This document shows positions 1-12,864 of a DNA stretch of 64,000 nucleotides, piece after piece; positions within the stretch are counted from its first letter, which is position 1; the number at the start of each line of letters is the position of its first letter. The position numbers and the translations under genes were made by a program. The notes under the pieces are model-generated. The model was not told the DNA's origin. It did not search any database and saw only the letters and a list, made by a program, of their open reading frames with translations. The stretch is from Leptodontidium sp. MPI-SDFR-AT-0119 (Eukaryota; Ascomycota; Leotiomycetes; Helotiales; Leptodontidiaceae). The stretch is from assembly GCA_020726505.1 (NCBI GenBank), contig JAHLEZ010000012.1:2542001-2606000 (forward strand), given 5' to 3'.

Positions 1-1100
1 CGACTTAGTAATCGTAACTCTAATATAAGAGTAATTTATTAAACTCTCTTTTATTAAAAGCTTTCGAATAAAATAATAAATACTTAAGTATTTTCACTTT
101 AATTTGTTTTTTTTTCAAAAGATAATTTTATAATTATATAATTAATTTCGTATAAGTTCGTCGTAAATAGCTTTAAATCGCTTTTCTTTTGATTTTATTT
201 AATAATAAATTAAAAGCTTTAAGTGAAATAGCGTAAATTTCAATAAAAGCGCTAATAAAATCTTCGGATTTGATTTTAGGGTAAGCGGTTTGTGGCGTTG
301 AGTAAATTAATTATTAGAGCTCTGTTTAAATGTTTTTAATAATTCTCTGTTTATAATTGTAATATTTCGTTAATAATTCTTTATATAAGTCTGATTAATT
401 TATAATTTTAATTAAATATTCTTTTGTTTCTGTTTTAAGAATTTAATATTAATAGTATTTATAATTATAATATTATAAAAACTTCGCTTAATAAAGTATT
501 CTAATCTCGCAAGCCTTATACTTAGCGTTTTAGCTTATAACCTTAGGGTGTTTTATGGTGTAATTCTAAGGTGTTTCATAAACCGAAGGCTTACGAGTAC
601 TAGGCTTAATTAAGTAACTAAAGCGACGGTAGCTTAGCAACTAAAGTAGTTATATAAACTTAAAAATGCCTCCTTAATAAAATCATCTTTTATACCAAAT
701 ATTACTTGTTTTTAATAATATAGTTTAATCGCGTTTAAAAATTAGTTTATAATAACGTAAATTAAGTCCTTTTTTCCTAAGTTAATTTCTTCGTAAAATA
801 ACCTTTTTATAATTTTTAATTAGGTTTAATTACATAACGCGGCTTTTACATAATAATTACGTATTAATTATGTATTAGCGTTATATAACCTCACTTAGTT
901 AATTATTAAGTAGGTATATAATATAAATCGCTTATCTAAGGTTCTAAGCTTTATTAAGCTTTTTCGAAATTATTACGTTTTTTCGTAATGTCTTATTTAA
1001 GCATAATAAATGAAGTAGGAACCACTATTTTCATAAAAATTTATATTTATAACTTAATTATAATAAAAGTTATAAGTATTTGAAAATATAAAATTTTGGT
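1..1100. repeat. AT-rich RIP-degraded repeat tract
   Basis: Very AT-rich, stop-dense sequence with no usable reading frame. Around 600-715 it resembles the end of the solo-LTR family at 4868-5248 (shared words near 642-690, more mutated here), so at least part is a decayed LTR. Nothing else is recognised. Confidence 0.7.
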
Positions 1101-2330
1101 AATAAGATCGGATTTTGAAAAGGAAACCGATTATAGTGTGTTGGATGAAGCAAATCAGAGAAGGTCGCATAAGATCACCAACAACGCTAGTCTCACTCAA
1201 CGATGGCCTTGGTGAAATGGCCTCAACAATTCAACGAGTTTGTGGCGTTTTATCTCAACCCCCCTCCCCCAAGACGACATGTGCTGCACTTCTTGAGACT
1301 TAGTCAGTATATTAAGTATATTAGATAAAGCTCAACAAGGCTTAGTAAGAGAAGCGGTGAGGATACACTTTCAGCTATCGAAATGGGCAAGTGCAGTGCC
1401 AGCGGATCATCACTGATGATGGATGATGGATACTCGCAGCAAGCAATGCGAGATTGGTCACAGACAGTGTGCGGGGAACGGGAGCAGAATTCCAATTGAC
1501 CAATAAGCTATTAATCTAGTGAAGCACCGCTACTCCCCACCCCCACCAAGGTTCGTCCCATCGTTACAAATCTCTCGGGTTGGCGTAACCTGATATATCA
1601 ACACAACCCTCTTCAAGTCCTACAGACCGATCATCATCTGATGTGTAATTGAACTTGCACAAAGCACAAAAGACAGACAGAATCCAAAATCCATCGCCGA
1701 GCTGAGATGCCGAAATATCCTTGAAAAACAAACAGCCTTCACTCACACGACAAACATCTTCAGCGCTTATTCCGCACAGCTAACGTCGACCCGCAGACCG
1801 GATGTACTTCCCTAGAAGGCAAGAGAGACCTACCATGGCAGCATTTCTGCAGCCCCTAAAGTGATTAAAATAGGCGTGTCAATCGTCAATTGGATTATCA
1901 GCTATCTCTAGAGACCTGCCGAAAACTTTTCAGGATCCTTTGAGGCATCGCCCCAACAGTTCTTTGCTACCTGACTCGATTTTGACGTACATGTCCGTGG
2001 ACGTCCTTCCGAGTGATAAAATCTAGCTCCCAAAACCATCATTAGAAAACCTGCGGAAGACTTTTCAGCGTGCTTTAGGGCGCTTTTTTTTCACCGACTT
2101 TTCAAAGCTCGCGCGACCTGACCAACAGCTTCTGACCCGTCGCCTAAAGAAATCTAATCAGCTCAAGAATGTTGCACAGGAGCCAGGATCGTCAGATCAT
2201 CACGAAACGCAATGCAGCGGTTTGAGTCTTGGGCAAATAAAGCGAGATCGCAGGTCTTCCGTCCGTCGACGCGATAAACAGGCCAACCCCCCCCCCCCCC
2301 CCCCCCCCGCGATCGGATAAAAGAACTAGT
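1101..2330. other. GC-normal island without a recognisable gene
   Basis: Base composition returns to normal, but the open frames on both strands are 63 codons or shorter and have no recognisable domain. A roughly 25-bp motif beginning GAAAACTTTTCAG at about 1920 recurs in diverged form at about 2050, suggesting an old internal duplication. The island ends in a long poly-C run. It may be decayed single-copy DNA between repeats. Confidence 0.5.
2287..2308. repeat. poly-C homopolymer run (about 22 nt)
   Basis: Uninterrupted C tract at the border between the GC-normal island and the AT-rich tract. It is not followed by an LTR-like start, unlike the C and G runs beside the gypsy LTRs. Exact length may be affected by sequencing. 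Confidence 0.85.
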
Positions 2331-3635
2331 GTAATAAGGTTTATGTCGGAAAGCTCTCAGTTAGTTGTGTGTCACGTGACTAAGGGTATTGCCGTGCATA
2401 AAAACACTATTCCTTACTTTTAAAACGAACTATTATAAGTTAAAGTCTTAAAAATATAAAGTTTATTATTAAAAAAGCATTTAATTATTTATCTTAATTT
2501 ATAAATACAAAAATATAAGATAAAATTTGTAATATGAAAATAACTTACAAATTATAAAATTAAAGTCTTATTATATAAAACTAATAACTTAGTTTATAAT
2601 AAAACAAATATAATTAGAGTATTAATTAGTTAATTTAATGTCGTTAATAATTATATCTAAATTACAAAGTAATGTTTAATACTTTAATTAGTTCAACTAC
2701 GTTAAGTCCGTAAATGATCTTTTATTTACTTAATAAGTAATATAAATTAATATTTTATACGCGTAATTTAATAAAAGCGAGCTTTTAATTCATACTTATA
2801 AATATTACGTTACGTATTTTGTTTTATTATTATTAATCTTTTCTTAATATTAATAATACTAATACTTATTTTTATATTATCCCTTTGTTTTTTTTCTTTT
2901 ATATAAATATCTTAAACTTTAAGTATTTTATTATATTTTTAAATTAATTAAAACCACATAAAGTAATTAAATTACTAATTTACTTATACGTAAAGTAGTA
3001 AAAAAGCAAAGCGCTAAGCTACTTAAAAATAATATAATAAAAGATTACGAGATATAAGTATTTCCTTTTTTTATTTCTAATAATTTATTTTTATATTCTT
3101 AATTTTTTATATTTTTACTTTTAAGTATTAAATTAACTTATTAAGTTATAAATAATTACATTTTTTTAAATTACAAGTTTAAGATAATAACAATAAGAAA
3201 ATAAATGTTTTTAATGAAATTAATAAAAATAAAAATAAATTTACTTTTTATAAATTTTCTTATTTTATTATATCCTTAAGTAATTCGTATTATTTTAAAA
3301 ATAAGTTAAATTGTAATATTAAGATTTAATTCATTTTTATTTTTATTTTTATTTATTTGTTAAAGATTTTTTACTCATTTAAGCTTCTTATATATCATTA
3401 AAAGGTATTATTAAAGTTTTTATTATTTAGTTTAAGACTCTTTAGAAAGTAATTAAAATATTTTATTTTCGCTTTTTATAAGTACCTTAAGTTTTTTAAA
3501 TTTCTTAAAAGAAATCGCTTGGATTTTAAAGATTTATCTTTAATAAAAAAACTTATAATATATATTTTATTTTATTTATATAAATCTTACTTTTATTAAT
3601 TAAATATTAATAATATTATAAGTTAAGTATTTGTA
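2331..3635. repeat. AT-rich RIP-degraded tract
   Basis: Extremely AT-rich with stops in all frames. It lies directly upstream of a relic related to the 3' part of the copia element, so it is probably the decayed body of that older copia copy. No motif survives well enough to prove this. Confidence 0.5.
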
Positions 3636-4867
3636 AATGCTTACCTTTTTTATATACGCTTTACTACTTATAAAAAAAGAAACAAAAGATCTTATTACAC
3701 TAATATTACTTTTATTAATAAAACTTTAATAATTATATTACGTTTATTAACTTAGTAAATATTTATATTTAACTAAAGTACCTTACTATAAAGGCTTTAT
3801 TTTAAAACAAGCTTTTATATACGTTTTTTTTACATCTCCTTTATTACTATGGTAACCTAATTATAAGCCTATCTTATAAATGCATAATATATTTTCTTAT
3901 ATATTTATTATTTTGTTATAAATTCTCTTATTATTTAATTTACTTAAAAAGCAATTAAGCTAGGGGGTAAAATTCATAGCATTTAAAAGATTCAATTACT
4001 CTTAAAAATTATTTAATTCTATAACGAAAAATAATATAAAAAATTAATTATAAAGGGATACTTAATTATTTAAAAGTTCTTAAGCCTTATCTTATATATA
4101 AAAAATAACTTAAGTATTTTAAAGTAATAAAATTATAATCTCATTAACTAAAGTAACTAAAGCATTATTAATAATATTATAAAACTCGTTAATATAAATG
4201 GCTAAGGTCTTTTACTTAAGAGTAAGAGCTTAAGCTTTATTAATATTAATAGTTTCTTAAGTAAACTTTATAATAAAAATAGCACTTGCAATAGTGGTTA
4301 AATACTTTTCAGTAATTTAGGCTTAAATCTTAAGGGTTTTAAAAAAAGTCCTTATTTTTTTTAAAAAAAAGAAATTAATCGAATTAGCCTTAATTTTGTG
4401 AAAAAAGAAAAAAAACCGGGATAATATATTAAACCTTTAAATAATAATATTATTCTTATTTTCTTCTTCTTTTTTCCTTTTATTATCTTTTTCTAAATTA
4501 ATTACTTTAATAATACTAATAATAGTTATCTGACCTTAAAGAGTAATAAAAATAAAAGCTCTCAAACGCTCAAGTTCTTAGAAAATTAATAATTATACGC
4601 TAAAAACGAAATAATTAAGGAACTTACTTTATTACTAATATGATTTAAGAATATATTATAAGAAAAGAAAAAAAGGGCCAAGGTAATAATAAAAGAAATT
4701 TTATAAGAATAGCTTAATAAGTAAATGAAATAACGAGCACCTTAATTAATAAAATTAAAACACTCGCTAATACTTTTAATTTAAAAGGCGCTATTAATAC
4801 AACTTAAATAAATAATTAAACGCTCAGTTCCCTTTATACGAGAAGCATAAGTAGCATAAGCAATCGA
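3636..4867 (+). mobile_element. older RIPped copia relic: pol end plus antisense accessory region
   Basis: From about 3720 to 4860 this follows the segment 50140-51260 of the copia element at 44227-52240, in the same orientation. Examples are the blocks near 3810-4070 (against 50205-50470) and 4770-4850 (against 51130-51215). The shared part covers the end of pol and the region holding the antisense lysine-rich gene relic. This copy is much more C-to-T/G-to-A mutated. It shows that the antisense region belongs to the element family and is not a chance insertion in one copy. Confidence 0.65.
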
Positions 4868-5248
4868 TATAAGATTATAACTTAACTACCTCGCTTAAAC
4901 TCGCTTACATACTTGGTAAAGCTTATTCTAGGCTTAAATCAGTCGGAAATAGCTTAAACAAGCCACATACGTCTAATACAGAGCTCTAACTCCCACAGGT
5001 TACAGCCATGGAATCCAAGGCTTCTAATACACGGCTTTCCTAGGCCAAAACAGTGGCTGTACGAAGCTCTGGGCTTTACGTTTCAAACTACCGGAAAGCA
5101 ACTGTATTTGGTAAAGACTCGTTTGAGCTTACATTTGCCTAATTAGGCTGTCTAAGCGAATACACACGTGATAAGCTAGAGTAGTTATATAGGCCTAGAA
5201 ATCCCCTCTACAATAGAATCATCATTCACACCAAATCTCTTCTTTTCA
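4868..5248 (-). repeat. solo-LTR-like sequence, divergent member of family X
   Basis: Begins TATAAG and ends TTTTCA, with an internal segment near 5178-5232 closely matching the LTRs at 51572-51905 (same strand) and 22569-22877 (opposite strand). The middle differs from those copies and lacks their 19-bp tandem units. The flanking bases (ATCGA and TCCGA) are not a perfect duplication, so the borders are approximate. Confidence 0.5.
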
Positions 5249-6079
5249 TCCGAGGGTTTAAAACACGGAGGCCGGAGCTTTATGCAAGTTACTAGGTTTA
5301 TATGCGAGCTACCAAGTAACTAAGTTGTATACTTAATATAATCTTATAACTTCCTTAAAACAATTAAATTTTCCTTCGATTTTTACTAATCTAGTTATTC
5401 TTTTTAAGTTGTAATAATAATAAAAAGGACTTTATTAGTATTACTTCGCACGCAGCTTTTACTATTACTACTGCTCTCGGTGCCCCTTCTTTCCTTAGCT
5501 TTAGATCCTTATATGTAAGCATTTTACTTTTTTTTAATACTTGACTTAATAGTCGGGCTACCTTCTATAACGCTCAATCGCTTATAGTTAGTGAAAGTAA
5601 ATGTCTCACGAAAGCAAGTATCCCACGGATTTTCGACCTTATTAAAATTTAGCGAGGTCATTATAATAATTCAGATAAAGCTAATAATCCCAACGCGATT
5701 AAATTTCATTATTAAATAAAAGCTACAAAATTGGCATTTCGTGTAATTAAGTTAATTAAACCCCTATTAAAATTTATATTAAAGCTTTTCATATAAACTG
5801 AGGGTAAAGGACTAGACTTTATATTCTTAATTCTTACCTCTTCTTAGGGGTGTGTATTTCTAAGGCGAAATTGTACTTCTTTTTCTTTAAGCTTTTTATT
5901 ATATTTCTTTTAAAGTTATAATATAACACGAAGATATTTAGGATATGTTTTAAGCGTTTTTTTTACTAGCTTCTAATAGGTTAGGGGACTTGTCAGGCTC
6001 TCGAGTAGGAATCAGGTCCTCTAATGCAAGGAAATCACTAGTTTACTTATATATATTAACTCTCCTCTTTTTTTCCTTA
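5249..6079. repeat. AT-rich repeat tract left of the Fot1/pogo element
   Basis: Mostly AT-rich with no intact frame. The right end (about 5970-6079) is the other side of the TA site into which the Fot1/pogo element at 6080-7896 inserted, so it may hold the 3' end of the second pogo element at 7899-9405. The left border of that older element was not found. Confidence 0.4.
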
Positions 6080-7896
6080 ACGTCTAACCCCCCCATTCCG
6101 GCCACCTCGCTTAATTACAACACTTCCTGTTTAAGACTTAATAACTCTATTTAGCGTCAACTTCTATATAAGATATTGTAGATTCTGATTCTCCTCTTGA
6201 TTTTAATTCTTTAGATTTAATTTAACGCTTCCTAGCTATAATTTAAGCCTCTTTAATAACACAGATTATCGCAAACTTAGAATTTAGACTAATTTAAACC
6301 TTCCTCTTTTTCTTTGGCCTTAAGTGCTTTAATCTCTCTTCTAACTCTTTAATCTTTATATTTGCCTTTCCTAATTTATACTTCTTCTCGTTAATCCCTT
6401 TTATAACCTTCTTAAAAAGTAGACGTTACGTGGGAAGTTAATTATATAACCCGCTTATTAAAGTACGAATCTATAAGTATAAATCTTTTTGCGCCTTTAG
6501 AGTTTATAACTTAATTGAAGTATCAAAAACCTTCGGAGGTAGTATTAGTATATCTTGAGGCTTTAGAAGCGTTAGATCTGTCGATTTATTACTGTTTTCT
6601 AATAGCAAAGGGCTCATTAGCGGCTTGGCGACAGATACTGGCTATAAACTTGTAATTCTCTACCCCGATTTGATATTAAAAGGTATAACACTTTCTTAAC
6701 GTGCCTTTTAATAACAAACAAGAAAGTTACGCTTGCTAATTAGTGTAGAATCGATTAGAGAACTCAACTTTTGTAGCTCTTTCTAGTAAGCACGCTTAAG
6801 TAAAGAGAAAATCGTTAAATCGAGAGGTTATAAGACGTGTAACGTATATATAAGTAAAAATAAGAGGTAAATATCATACTCGAGGCACTTCTAAAGGAAT
6901 TCTGTAGTCTCGTGGCTCTTATGGCCGTTTAGAATAAAGAGTCTTACTAAATAGTCACGTGGTTACGTCTAAGGGATAAACACCTTTTCTAGCCACTCTA
7001 AAGCCGTAATATTAGTAGTCTACTTATTTTTAATAGCTATAAAGTGCCAATTGTCGAATATCTCTAATTAAGATAAAAACTATTATTGTTACACCGACTT
7101 TCCCTTATAAATTACTAGTGGTTGTGTCGAAACTCCAGTTACAGAGATACACTCAATGATTGTCGTCTAAGCACGTGAACTTGGCTGTTTTACTTAAACC
7201 TTGCGTATTTCGACACTCCCTATAATATATTTATTTAAACTATAACCTTTTATAATACCGGCTTCGTTTATATTCTATCGTTAATTAACTAAAATAGCTC
7301 TAATTACTGGAATATCTAGTTTTTAGAACTAAGGTCGTATAACTTTAGACCGAGCGCAATTAACACGTATAAAATCGACGTATATTTGCCTCTTAGTCTT
7401 AAAAATAAGATTACGAGCCAGAAATCGTGTTATCTAGTATTTTCCGAGTAGTTTATGGTTCCCTTAAAGAGCTAAAAGCCTCTCTCTAAAAACCCGAATT
7501 TATACGTGCGTAACTCTATAGCCAAGAGCCTCTTAATTTAAAATCCAATCGGTCAATTGATTCTCTACTACTATAAGTAATCTTTGTAAGTAGCTAGCGG
7601 CTTCTTGATATGACTGAGCTATTACGTTGCGGCCTTAAAGAGTAGACCTTAGAACACCCTACTCACGTGATGCCTTTCGTAAAGACTTGCTATTTGCCAC
7701 TTCTTCTAAAGCGCATATAACGTCATATTCAATATATTAAGGCTTTATAATATAAACAATTTACATTCCAAATTTCAAGAAAATCGATTAGAGGATTAAA
7801 ATTTAATTAATTGTTGAAGTTAATAGGTAAGAGTGGCGGTGAGGTTAAGCGAGGTGGCCGGAATGCGGGGGTGGCCGGAATAGGGGGGTTAGACGT
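6080..7896 (-). mobile_element. RIPped Fot1/pogo-type DNA transposon, full length
   Basis: Both ends carry the inverted repeat ACGTCTAACCCCCC, extending imperfectly over about 35 bp including ATTCCGGCCACC. The element is flanked by TA on each side, as in Tc1/mariner-pogo elements. On the minus strand, stop-broken frames around 7250-6890 show DDE_1 transposase motifs of the Fot1/pogo group: a GKSVQQ block, an ALEWLEKVFIP block and an LNGHKSH block. In the last, the second catalytic Asp of the usual DGH reads Asn, as expected from G-to-A RIP. Length of 1817 bp fits a one-gene Fot1 element. The right end has the ATTCCGGCCACC word twice. It sits inside an older pogo relic. Confidence 0.85.
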
Positions 7897-7898
7897 TA

Positions 7899-9405
7899 TT
7901 CTCTTTCCTTACTTAAACTCCGGTAATTCGTAAAGACTCGTTGTGACGCTTAATTGCATTATCTAAGGCTTTTTAAGCTTTCCGTAAGCTTTAACGCGTT
8001 TGGCTTCATCTCGCATTTGTATCCTTTCTCTTAAATCCCTTATAATTGTAAAAGAACCACTTTTATAAATACTTCATCGAAATAACTTCTTACGTGTATT
8101 CTTTGCCTTAATCTTCTCTTAAAAAGTAGTATACTTAATAGTCGTTAAATGTGCCTTAAATAAGCTTATAGCCGCATTTACTATCGTACTTTAAAATAGT
8201 GCTTTAAAATCGTTAGAGAATAAGGTGGGGTCTCTTTTAATAAAGGATTAAATAATAGAGGTCGTTTTTTATAACTTATCCGGCTTTGTTAAGGGCAGAT
8301 TCGGTAAATCTAGCTTTTAATCTTTATCCTCGACCTCTTAAATTATTATCTTTTTCTGGTTATATACTTACATCTTCTTTAAACCGGCTTCAACGATAGT
8401 AGCTATATTCCGGAGGCTTTAAAAGCGTTCTTAATTGTGTGCACTTTTAGCGCATCTTTCCTGATTTTAGTAAGGTTTTTAAAGAAGGATATAATAGTGT
8501 ACTTAAAATCAAAGCTTCGTAGGGCGGCTTGAATACACAAATTATAGAAGTGTTTTTATAGACGAAAGATATTAATATCTAAAGGTTATAAAATATACGT
8601 GAGATAAGAGAAAAACTAAAGACTCTAATGTGGCTCTTTATTAGCTTAAGAACAAAAGGATTATACTAATACAACTTTGTCGTATAGGCACGGGCTGATG
8701 TTCGGTTAGTTGTGCGTTATGCTAGTTTTGGATTCTACCAGCGTATACCGCTTTCAGGGGAACAACGTGTTCCCCTAATTTCCTCATGTATTCTAGACAA
8801 CAATTAATCACTTCAATTTAACCTACGTTGATCGCAAGGTTCTACTCCACTTCTGTACCACAAACTCGTAGTCGTCATAAAGTAATAGTTTCTATAGCTT
8901 ATCGGGACCAGTATAAGAGTGCTTAATTAAGTGATTTACGTAGGCTATTATAATGCGATTATTAATATAACGTATATTAAAGCAATTGATAGTCTCGTTT
9001 TTAATTAAGTTTATATATATTTAATTATTTATAATCTTTTTTCCGGGGGTGATAATAAATAGTAGTAGCGTTTTCCTCCTATTTCTACGAATCGTTTCTA
9101 TAATCGTTACAGATTTGCGATTCTCTAAACTAGAGGTATATAGCTCTTTGACTTTAATAGGGATGATAACTTGCTCTCTTATGAGATAACCAACTCTTAT
9201 ACTAGACTCGTTTATATTTAATATCTTCTTACCGCTATCGATTTCGTACTTTTCCATCTCCTCGTCTAACTCTTTAAACCAGCTCTTAACATTGTTTTCC
9301 GTATGAGAATCGATTCTAGCATGCGCAATTAGCTTAGTATAAATAGTTTAAAGAGTCGAATTCTTCTTTAACTAAAGTATAAATTATCATTTAGACGGGG
9401 GGAGG
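7899..9405 (-). pseudogene. RIPped pogo/Fot1-type transposase relic, second lineage
   Basis: Read on the minus strand, broken frames follow a pogo transposase in order: a YTKLIAHARID-like segment (about 9345-9310), the stretch to NINESSIRVG (about 9220-9180, where the usual NMDE has become NINE), an SVTIIETI block (about 9110), an HLTH-LQPLD-like block (about 8600) and a C-terminal IRKDALK..TIKNAF-like segment (about 8480-8400). Only the 9021-9257 part stays open (78 codons). A copia solo LTR at 8678-8862 interrupts it, and the element at 6080-7896 inserted into its 3' side. The terminal inverted repeats were not located. Confidence 0.75.
8678..8862 (+). repeat. solo LTR of the copia family (185 bp)
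   Basis: Starts TGTCGTATAGGC, ends CTGTACCACA, and aligns along its length with the two LTRs of the copia element at 44227-52240. Flanked by AACTT (8673-8677) and AACTC (8863-8867), a 5-bp duplication with one transition. It is much less mutated than the pogo relic around it, so it either arrived later or escaped RIP because of its size. Confidence 0.88.
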
Positions 9406-10220
9406 GAGAGGAGGATTTATTTACTAAACTAAAGTTAGTAATAAATCAAGTATTAGGGCATAAAGTATTAAAGCTCGTAGGTGTATAATCGCACCTAAAA
9501 TTATCTTAAAAGTCACGCTTATGTTATCCTTCTATTACTCGTAATAGTACTATCGGATGGCCTCCTCTTATTATTTCCTTAAGATCTTATTATTCCCTTT
9601 ATATTAATTAAACTCTCCTTATTAGTTTCTCTTCTTCTTCTTTTTAACACGTAATATTAACTTTCGTAGTAAATCTTGCTTAACAAAATACACGCTCGCA
9701 AAGAAGGTAGCTCGCTCTTCGGGGTATTAAAGAGCCCATTCGCGTTCTTTATAAAAAGCTTTATCGTAATCAGACTTTATTACGTAGATCTTGTAGTAAT
9801 TGCTCATCGAGTATACTATTAAATGAATTTCCGGAATACTACGCGTGAGGCATCGCTGTCGCGATTGTAAAAGATCGTGTTATAGTACAAATTTTAGTAG
9901 GGAGCTAACCTTCGGCTATCTTCGCGGGACACTTGCTTTCACCGACTGTAAGCGACTGAGTGTCTATAAAAGGTGGCCCGACTATTATTTGCTTATTGTT
10001 TCCCTTGGATCCTAAGTATCCAAGCCCTCACAGATTACGTTATATAATACTTAGTTTACTAGGTTCATTCTTAGTAATAGCCTCGTTACGTTCGTTTTAA
10101 ATACTTAAAAACGAATTATAATTAGTTTATAGGTAGTAAAACGCTAGTTAGTTTAAGAGCCTTAAAACGACGTCGTTAAACGGCGTTTAACTATCGATTA
10201 CAATACCTACTCTTCCTCTT
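9406..10220. repeat. AT-rich tract, unassigned
   Basis: Degraded sequence with no intact frame. A minus-strand stretch around 9850-9640 is lysine-rich and partly open, but I cannot assign it. The sequence becomes GC-normal after about 10200. Confidence 0.45.
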
Positions 10221-12396
10221 CTTAGAGTCAGAACTTCGGCAGAACTTACTTAGACACCTCTACTCTGAAGTCGGCTGCGTCAAATTGCATAAGGAGTAAT
10301 GGTATGACTGTCAGGTTGTTCTTGCATTTTTCCTTTGGTGAGACGGCTGTTACTGAGTAACTTTGCCAAGTCCGAAGGTTGCTCCAAAATGGCATTGATA
10401 TTTCGTTGGACAAACGGATGGAGTCCCGGGAAGAATCTGCTGCATACTGCTGCTGTGGTGTGCCACGTCGAATACCAGGGTTGTGGTACTTCGCTCTAAC
10501 TACCCTGTTAAATGCGGGGATTCAAGCCCATTCGGCTCGTGTGATGTTGGCCGAGTTTTCGTTGAAACTCTGTATGACGGGAAGTTGTCTTCAATAAGTG
10601 TCTTTCCGAAAGGATCAACATGGAACACTGCACGTACTGCCACCAGATCTTAGAGCGTACTTACCGAAGCGGAAAATATCCTGCAGAAAGAGTGTTTTTT
10701 CTGCGCGCTAGAGAGTTTCTCCGGCCGGAATGTTACATTAACGATTGTTGACGCACGCACGGGACTTGATTCAAGCCCGCTGGTAGCGGTGAGTGGTCTC
10801 AGAGTAGCTCCACTGTCAACACAACTTTTCTTTTGACTCTTTATTTTTGTGATCTATGATCAACACACAAGAAAAGGAGGGAAGAGTACGCCGGAACTTC
10901 CTGTGTTTCACGTAATACAATTGTTGAATCTTGGAAACGAACGTTCTTGTGGAATTGTTGATATCGGACGAACGCCGAACGCCTAGAGTGGGGGACGGAC
11001 CTTCGTAGAGGCTGGTGGTGGTGACGACGCGGGTTGATGGGGGCCGGAGGGGCTGGTGGTCTCCATTATGAGTTGGACTTGCTTGAGTCCGGCATTCAAA
11101 CGACGTCAGTAAAGAAGGACCCGCTGGTATGGAATCACAGAATTTTCCTTTGTGGTATCTTAATCTTTTTTTTTGGTGGAAGGGTTGAAAGTTTTTGGAG
11201 GAGTGCGCTTGCGTCTTACCCCTCGCACAAACTTCTTTTGTGTTCATCGAACCGAGCCCGATCAAGAAGACATCCTCGATCGACTTTTGCATCCCGGAAA
11301 TCGAAATAATCCCGAAGCATGCCACCTGCACGATTGAGGTCCGCTTGCAGAGTCTTTGACCTATACCTCGACTCGCAATCCTTTGGAAGGTTGGGACAAT
11401 TTCTGTCTGGTCGCTAAGCACTGCAAAATACGATGTCGTTGGCGGGATTCAATACCAATCCTCAAGTTGATAAGGAGGATAAGACGCCTTGCAGGTTCTC
11501 CAGGTTTATAAATGTTATCCAATAGGGGGGCCGACGCGTGGACTCGTCGTCGCGAGTTGTTCGGTCAGGTGGAGGCTCCTGCACTCGAGCCTAGCACTTT
11601 GGAATCAGCCTTGTTTACCTCGAGCCCAACTCCCATATGAACTGGTCAGCCTCACTTTCTGCTAGACGTGCTATGCTATGCTAACCCTCGTATATAGGGC
11701 CCCAAGCGAAGATACGTGTATATCTGGCAATGCGCGAGTTGACTGCCCGAAAGCACAGCCTCCTTCATCGAAACCTAACGGCGCCCGAATATAGTGTGCA
11801 TGCGGATGCTCGGGAATCAATATTATGGTCACTGCGTGTCCAGAATGCGGTGGTCCTAGATGTGCGTGCTGTCAGACAACGACGGTTTAGCTACGATAGG
11901 CATGGGGCTGGGTAAACAATGTGTGTCATGGGATACGTTCAGCGCTTGGGTTGCCTTGTTTGGGGAGCTCCAAGGTCTGGTTGCCTCGTTGGGTCGGTAT
12001 GCAAAGCTGGGGACGTGGAGTGCCGTTGTGGAGGGAAGAATGGTTTTCCTATGATCAGATGTGCTGGCGTCCTGCGTCCTCAAAAGCTATGGGTTTGTCG
12101 TTCGAAAACGAATGACGGTGTATACTTTTTGCTGCCCTGCGAATGAGTCAATTAATGCTCCTACCAAGACCTTCAGCTATCATGTCGAAGCTTAATCTTT
12201 TCAATGGCAACCTTCTCTTTCCCTAACAATTCTCCTTGAACAACCTTCAACCTCCTCACCCATCTCCGCCGCTCTCAGTAGCTTCGAATATGTCGCTCGC
12301 CATAGCTACGATCAATTTCTCGGCCTTTCTAACTCAAGCGACTTGCGTCTTCTAATTTCCCCCCTCGCTCTTCAATCACTAGAAGCAGGCTCCTAG
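10221..12396. other. GC-normal island, no confident gene
   Basis: Normal composition with several overlapping open frames on both strands (the longest is 201 codons on the minus strand, 10816-11421). None has a recognisable domain, and plus- and minus-strand frames compete over the same bases. Frames at 11730-12146 overlap each other in three phases, as expected for chance open sequence with low stop density. It may contain decayed gene remains. Confidence 0.4.
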
Positions 12397-12864
12397 CATC
12401 GCTGCGGTGATACAGGCGTAGGCAAAGAGGAGAAGAAATACATCGGGAGGCTTTTGTTTTTGGTATTAGAAGTTGCAAAAGATTACCTGCGTCTTATAGC
12501 ACCGTGGACAGCTATGTGCGGTGCTTCTCGCAGCTGCTACGCCAAAGGCTGGGATCCGGTGTTTTTAATACGCCGTGAATTCAAGGATGACTGGTCTTGT
12601 TCCTACGTGGATATAAAAAGGGAGCTCGGCGATCTTGGTGCCGCTGGTGACGGGATCGAGCTTTTCCTGCTGGATGATGTTAAAGGATCCGATCTTAATG
12701 ACAAAGTCGAGGAGTTAAAGAAGTTTACTACATCAGTGTCTCTAGAAGATCTTACGAGCCCACCGGCACGGGTCTGTGCGCTACAGGCTGTTTACGAGGT
12801 CCTTTCAGGCTTTGAAAACATGAAGTCGATGATTTTAGGCCTAGATATACTAGCGAAAGCTTAA
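12397..12864 (+). CDS. hypothetical protein or exon remnant
   Basis: Open from just after an in-frame TAG at 12394 to a TAA at 12862. The only plausible ATG in the 5' part is at 12514, giving 117 residues; the upstream open part could instead be an exon of a longer gene. The C-terminal half looks like real protein: acidic and Leu-rich, with helix-like patterns (for example DDVKGSDLNDKVEELKKF). I do not recognise the family. Repeats lie close downstream and no partner gene is visible. It could be a broken gene that lost its 5' end. Confidence 0.35.
   Translation, partial: HRCGDTGVGKEEKKYIGRLLFLVLEVAKDYLRLIAPWTAMCGASRSCYAKGWDPVFLIRREFKDDWSCSYVDIKRELGDLGAAGDGIELFLLDDVKGSDLNDKVEELKKFTTSVSLEDLTSPPARVCALQAVYEVLSGFENMKSMILGLDILAKA

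Noticed and set aside
2287..2308. Poly-C run considered as the polypurine tract of another minus-strand gypsy element
   Set aside because: No LTR-like TG/CA border or gypsy LTR sequence follows on either side.
10510..10800. TTCAAGCCC-type words considered as tRNA T-arms
   Set aside because: No matching acceptor stem, D-arm or anticodon arm could be folded around them.
10816..11421. 201-codon minus-strand open frame
   Set aside because: No recognisable domain, low-complexity basic and Ser/Thr mix, and a 91-codon plus-strand frame competes over the same bases; likely chance.
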